DNA from: Lachnospiraceae bacterium
GTDB taxonomy: Bacteria; Bacillota; Clostridia; Lachnospirales; Lachnospiraceae
Length of the DNA stretch: 64,000 bases
Direction of reading: 5' to 3'
Assembly (NCBI GenBank): GCA_900757145.1
Contig: CAAEMT010000033.1
Coordinates: 14,651-78,650 of the forward strand
Shown here: positions 63,745 to 64,000 of the stretch, piece after piece
Numbering within the stretch: position 1 is the stretch's first letter
How the letters are laid out: the number at the start of each line of letters is the position of its first letter
The notes under the pieces: model-generated
Database searches by the model: none
Seen by the model: the letters and a program-made list of their open reading frames with translations, nothing else
What the model was told of the DNA's origin: nothing
Program-made: the position numbers and the translations under genes

Positions 63745-64000
63745 TTACTCGATAACTGTAGCAACACGACCTGATCCTACAGTACGTCCACCTTCACGGA
63801 TAGCGAATGTAAGACCCTGCTCCATAGCGATCGGATGGATCAGCTCGATTGTCATCTCTACGTTATCGCCCGGCATACACATCTCTGTGCCTTCCGGAAG
63901 GTTGATAACACCTGTAACGTCTGTTGTTCTGAAGTAGAACTGCGGACGATAGTTGTTGAAGAATGGTGTATGACGGCCACCCTCGTCTTTTGTCAGAACG
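63745..64000 (-). CDS. tuf: Elongation factor Tu, C-terminal part (5' end outside window)
   Basis: The last 85 codons of EF-Tu, stop TAA at 63747-63745. Clear C-terminal signature: [60 protein letters not shown] then GRVATVIE. The gene continues past the right edge. It is followed by the structured 3' region and terminator. Confidence 0.98.
   Translation of the reverse strand, partial: VLTKDEGGRHTPFFNNYRPQFYFRTTDVTGVINLPEGTEMCMPGDNVEMTIELIHPIAMEQGLTFAIREGGRTVGSGRVATVIE

Noticed and set aside
1..64000. CRISPR arrays, tRNA or rRNA genes, complete insertion sequences
   Set aside because: None seen on reading both strands; short repeats found are limited to the metQ tail and local inverted repeats.

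Overview
The window is a stretch of an anaerobic Gram-positive chromosome, most likely a gut Lachnospiraceae (Clostridia). The evidence is the strong AGGAGG-type ribosome binding sites, the protein families present (ferredoxin-type hydrogenase, DUF3793/DUF2325, two-gene LysO, FctA/Spy0128-like surface domains) and the low-to-medium G+C intergenic regions. No rRNA, tRNA, CRISPR array or intact insertion sequence was seen. Genus is not claimed.

Positions 1-25.4 kb are an almost complete anaerobic purine degradation island. A divergent promoter region at 7.23-7.50 kb splits it. To the left run ssnA, ygfK, a hydantoinase (hyuA/ygeZ type) and a fused xanthine dehydrogenase cut by the window edge. 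To the right run a YheO/DauR-like regulator, ygeX (diaminopropionate ammonia-lyase), ygeY, ygeW (carbamoyltransferase) and arcC (carbamate kinase). Gene sets of this kind have been linked to anaerobic uric acid and purine breakdown by gut bacteria. The likely end reactions are pyruvate plus ammonia (YgeX) and ATP from carbamoyl phosphate (YgeW and ArcC). A second leftward unit (25.4-16.6 kb) holds guanine deaminase, adenine deaminase, an AzgA-type purine permease and a three-subunit xanthine dehydrogenase. It is headed by a variant guanine-class riboswitch whose P3 strand forms the 5' half of a terminator, which predicts an ON switch. Behind it are metQNI (own promoter) and a RidA protein.

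Positions 25.5-31.8 kb carry an aldo/keto reductase with ferredoxin domain, a thiol-redox operon (trx, trxB, small ORF, ccdA, tlpA) and a membrane-anchored secreted 5'-nucleotidase that could feed nucleosides to the purine genes. Positions 31.8-35.3 kb are scarred: a truncated XRE regulator, a TipAS protein without its MerR head, and an AT-rich insert with TIGR04076 and VOC genes plus an unknown fragment. An ABC exporter with a two-component system follows (35.4-40.3 kb); its kinase gene has an in-frame amber codon. After glycerate kinase come two decayed genes, a PglX-like methyltransferase and an AlbA/Schlafen-type ATPase (41.6-43.6 kb), probably the remains of a defence island.

Positions 43.6-47.1 kb carry a lipoprotein, a metal-regulated operon (DUF2325, DUF3793, flavodoxin) under two AGTTAG-N6-CTAACT operators, and a split LysO. 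The core genes tsf and rpsB follow, then a MacB-type efflux operon with two adaptors (one of 1020 residues, one with a Met/Asp-rich tail), glyA, tcdA, a monomeric FeFe hydrogenase, purC, a large surface protein, and the 3' end of tuf followed by a structured 3' UTR.
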